The notes under the pieces are model-generated. The model saw only the letters and a program-made list of their open reading frames with translations. It made no database searches and was not told the origin of the DNA. 34,849 nt of DNA from Methylotenera_A sp031399315 (GTDB lineage: Bacteria; Pseudomonadota; Gammaproteobacteria; Burkholderiales; Methylophilaceae), in contig JANNOS010000124.1 of the NCBI GenBank assembly GCA_031399315.1, forward strand, positions 1 through 34,849. The letters are read 5' to 3'. Within the stretch, counting starts at the first letter, position 1. Each line of letters begins with the position of its first letter. Of this stretch, positions 33,417 to 34,849 are shown one piece after another. A program made the position numbers and the translations under genes.

Positions 33417-33728
33417 GTGGCAAAATTAACCTGCATATTGTTATATCTATTTTGTTTGCAGGCAGCGGCGAATGAATTATTTTCCAAGGCAAACGCTGCC
33501 GCAGGTAAAACCTTACATGAAAAAAACTGCGTTAGTTGCCATGCTAGCAGCTTTGGTACTGATGGCTCTGGTATCTACACGCGTGAATATGCTAAAGTTA
33601 AAACATCCAAAGGTTTAATTGCACAAGTGCGTAACTGTAACACCATGCTTGGCCTAAAATGGTTTGAAGATGAAGAACTCAACGTGGCTGCTTATTTGAA
33701 TCAAACTTACTATAAATTTGAAAATTAA
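33417..33728 (+). CDS. Small c-type cytochrome, periplasmic
   Basis: A 103-residue single-haem cytochrome c. A signal peptide (1-18, cleaved near QAAA-NE) precedes haem-binding CVSCH (Cys38, Cys41, His42). Met77 in CNTMLGLKWF is a likely sixth ligand, and the final helix FEDEELNVAAYLNQTYY is the class I pattern. The start is GTG with AGAGA about 8 bases upstream. It lies 20 bases after the M48 gene and 10 bases before the chosen rsgA start, so all three are probably co-transcribed. The electron-transfer partner is not apparent. Confidence 0.88.
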   Translation: MAKLTCILLYLFCLQAAANELFSKANAAAGKTLHEKNCVSCHASSFGTDGSGIYTREYAKVKTSKGLIAQVRNCNTMLGLKWFEDEELNVAAYLNQTYYKFEN

Positions 33729-33738
33729 TGCAAGGCCT

Positions 33739-34611
33739 ATGATACAGGGCTTAGTTGTTGCGGCTTATGGTAAGCGTTACGAAGTTGAGTTAACAGACGC
33801 ATTAAGTCATAGTACTCGGCGCATCAGTTGCGTCACGCGCGGTAAAAAAACTGATCTCGCTTGTGGTGACATTGTCACCATCAAACTCACAGATAGTGCT
33901 GAAGGTGTTGTAGAATCAAGCCAAGCGCGCACCTCACTACTCTATCGTAGCAGCGCCATCAAAAGCAAAATACTTGCCGCCAACGTCACGCAAATAGTGA
34001 TTGTTCTAGCAACGCAACCCAGCTTTTACGAAGCCTTGCTGAACCGTTGCCTTGTAGCTGCCGAAGCGGCTAATATTAAGCCGCTTATCGTACTAAATAA
34101 ATGTGATTTGGCTGATGCTTCTGAAGCCAAAAACAAGCTCAAGTTATATGAAGCACTAGGTTACCAAGTCGTACATTTATCAGCCAAACAAGATATTAGC
34201 GCGCTGAAGCCTTACTTAAGTCATCACCAAAGCGTGTTAGTAGGTCAGTCTGGCATGGGGAAGTCCACTATTATCAATGCCTTACTACCCAATCAAAATG
34301 TGCGCACACAAATTATGAGCACCGCCCTAGACAGCGGCAAACATACCACTACCGCAACGCATTTATATCACTTAGATGCGAGCAGTCATCTGATTGATTC
34401 GCCAGGCTTACAAGAGTTTGGTTTACACCACCTGACAACCGAGCAACTGGAGCTAGCGTTTATAGAATTTAAACCTTATTTAGGCAAATGTCGTTTTAAT
34501 AATTGTAAACATCTGCATGAACCAGATTGCGCTGTGTTAAACGCCGTCAAAGCAGGCAAAATATCGGCCTCTAGGCTAGGCTTTTATCAAAATTTGGCGC
34601 AAGAGACTTAA
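33739..34611 (+). CDS. rsgA: Ribosome small subunit-dependent GTPase RsgA
   Basis: A 290-residue circularly permuted GTPase that helps mature the 30S subunit. An OB-fold (about 1-65) precedes the GTPase domain in permuted order: G4 NKCD (120-123), G1 GQSGMGKS (169-176) and G3 DSPG (220-223). A zinc-binding domain follows with Cys251, Cys256, His258 and Cys264. A TTG at 33718 would add 7 residues overlapping the cytochrome gene; the ATG at 33739 has AAGG 4 bases before it and gives the usual MIQGLVV start. The TAA shares an A with the ATG of the next gene. Confidence 0.95.
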   Translation: MIQGLVVAAYGKRYEVELTDALSHSTRRISCVTRGKKTDLACGDIVTIKLTDSAEGVVESSQARTSLLYRSSAIKSKILAANVTQIVIVLATQPSFYEALLNRCLVAAEAANIKPLIVLNKCDLADASEAKNKLKLYEALGYQVVHLSAKQDISALKPYLSHHQSVLVGQSGMGKSTIINALLPNQNVRTQIMSTALDSGKHTTTATHLYHLDASSHLIDSPGLQEFGLHHLTTEQLELAFIEFKPYLGKCRFNNCKHLHEPDCAVLNAVKAGKISASRLGFYQNLAQET

Positions 34612-34849
34612 TGCAAAAGACAGCGCTGAAGAATGTCCAACTAATAATGTCAAAAACTGCTTTTATTTCGCACCCTGACACTTTATTGCACGTGATGGAT
34701 GGAAACCATCCAGAATCCCCTGCCCGCATCACCGCCATCAAAAACGCAGTAATGGCATCAGACTTAAAAGAAAAGCTTGAGTTTTACGAAGCGCCTGCAG
34801 CACAAAAAGCCCAACTGGAACGCGTTCACTCTCCTGAATATGTCGAGTA
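34611..34849 (+). CDS. Histone-deacetylase-family protein, N-terminal part (cut by window end)
   Basis: The visible 79 codons contain KTAFISHPDTLLHVMDG, NHPESPARITAIKNAV and QLERVHSPEYVE, which are the N-terminal signatures of class II histone deacetylase/acetoin-utilisation-like proteins. These zinc enzymes remove acetyl groups from lysines or acetylpolyamines; the catalytic histidines lie beyond the window. The ATG at 34611 overlaps the rsgA stop (TAATG) and has AGAG upstream. A second ATG at 34647 starts closer to the conserved region, and either may be used. Confidence 0.85.
   Translation, partial: MQKTALKNVQLIMSKTAFISHPDTLLHVMDGNHPESPARITAIKNAVMASDLKEKLEFYEAPAAQKAQLERVHSPEYVE

Overview
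The window reads as ordinary chromosomal DNA of a betaproteobacterium, most likely a Methylophilaceae methylotroph close to Methylotenera. This is inferred from roughly 43% G+C, the styles of the RNase E, QueG, SppA and RsgA proteins, and the bacterial glycogen genes; no rRNA or taxonomic marker was available. I see no tRNA, rRNA, CRISPR array, transposase or prophage gene.

Layout. (1) 1-6548: an Anbu-type proteasome-homologue locus. A transglutaminase/DUF2126 protein, cut by the left edge, converges on a minus-strand operon of circularly permuted ATP-grasp, alpha-E protein and, unusually, two tandem Anbu (ancestral beta-subunit) genes. (2) 6612-7841: a 4-hydroxyphenylpyruvate-dioxygenase-like VOC protein. 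(3) 7934-11448: cell-wall amidase AmiC, tsaE, divergent queG, and a stand-alone AMIN-domain secreted protein. (4) 11465-21158: a glycogen/glucose cluster. The minus strand carries ROK glucokinase, malQ, a GH57 glucanotransferase/amylase-like gene and glgC. The plus strand carries glgB and pgi. (5) 21256-21675: a small GC-rich orphan gene. (6) 21703-24728: rluC-gph-Rieske-sppA operon, divergent from rne across a 531-base leader region rich in repeats and hairpins. (7) 25260-27881: rne with a perfect terminator. (8) 27963-29523: crcB followed by a zinc-ribbon/HEPN-like protein. (9) 29549-31172: an inverted REP-like pair, then glgA with its own terminator. (10) 31281-31419: a MITE-like long palindrome. 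(11) 31430-34849: orn, divergent from a Ste24-type M48 protease, a small cytochrome c, rsgA and the start of a histone-deacetylase-like gene cut by the right edge.

How the parts work together. Pgi links fructose-6-phosphate from formaldehyde assimilation (if the host uses the RuMP cycle) to glucose-6-phosphate. GlgC, GlgA and GlgB then build glycogen, while MalQ, the GH57 enzyme and glucokinase handle alpha-glucans and free glucose. The Anbu locus pairs predicted amide-ligase proteins with a threonine-type proteasome-like particle; its chemistry and substrate are still not firmly known. The best candidates for novelty are the duplicated Anbu subunits, the zinc-ribbon/HEPN protein, and the structured rne leader.
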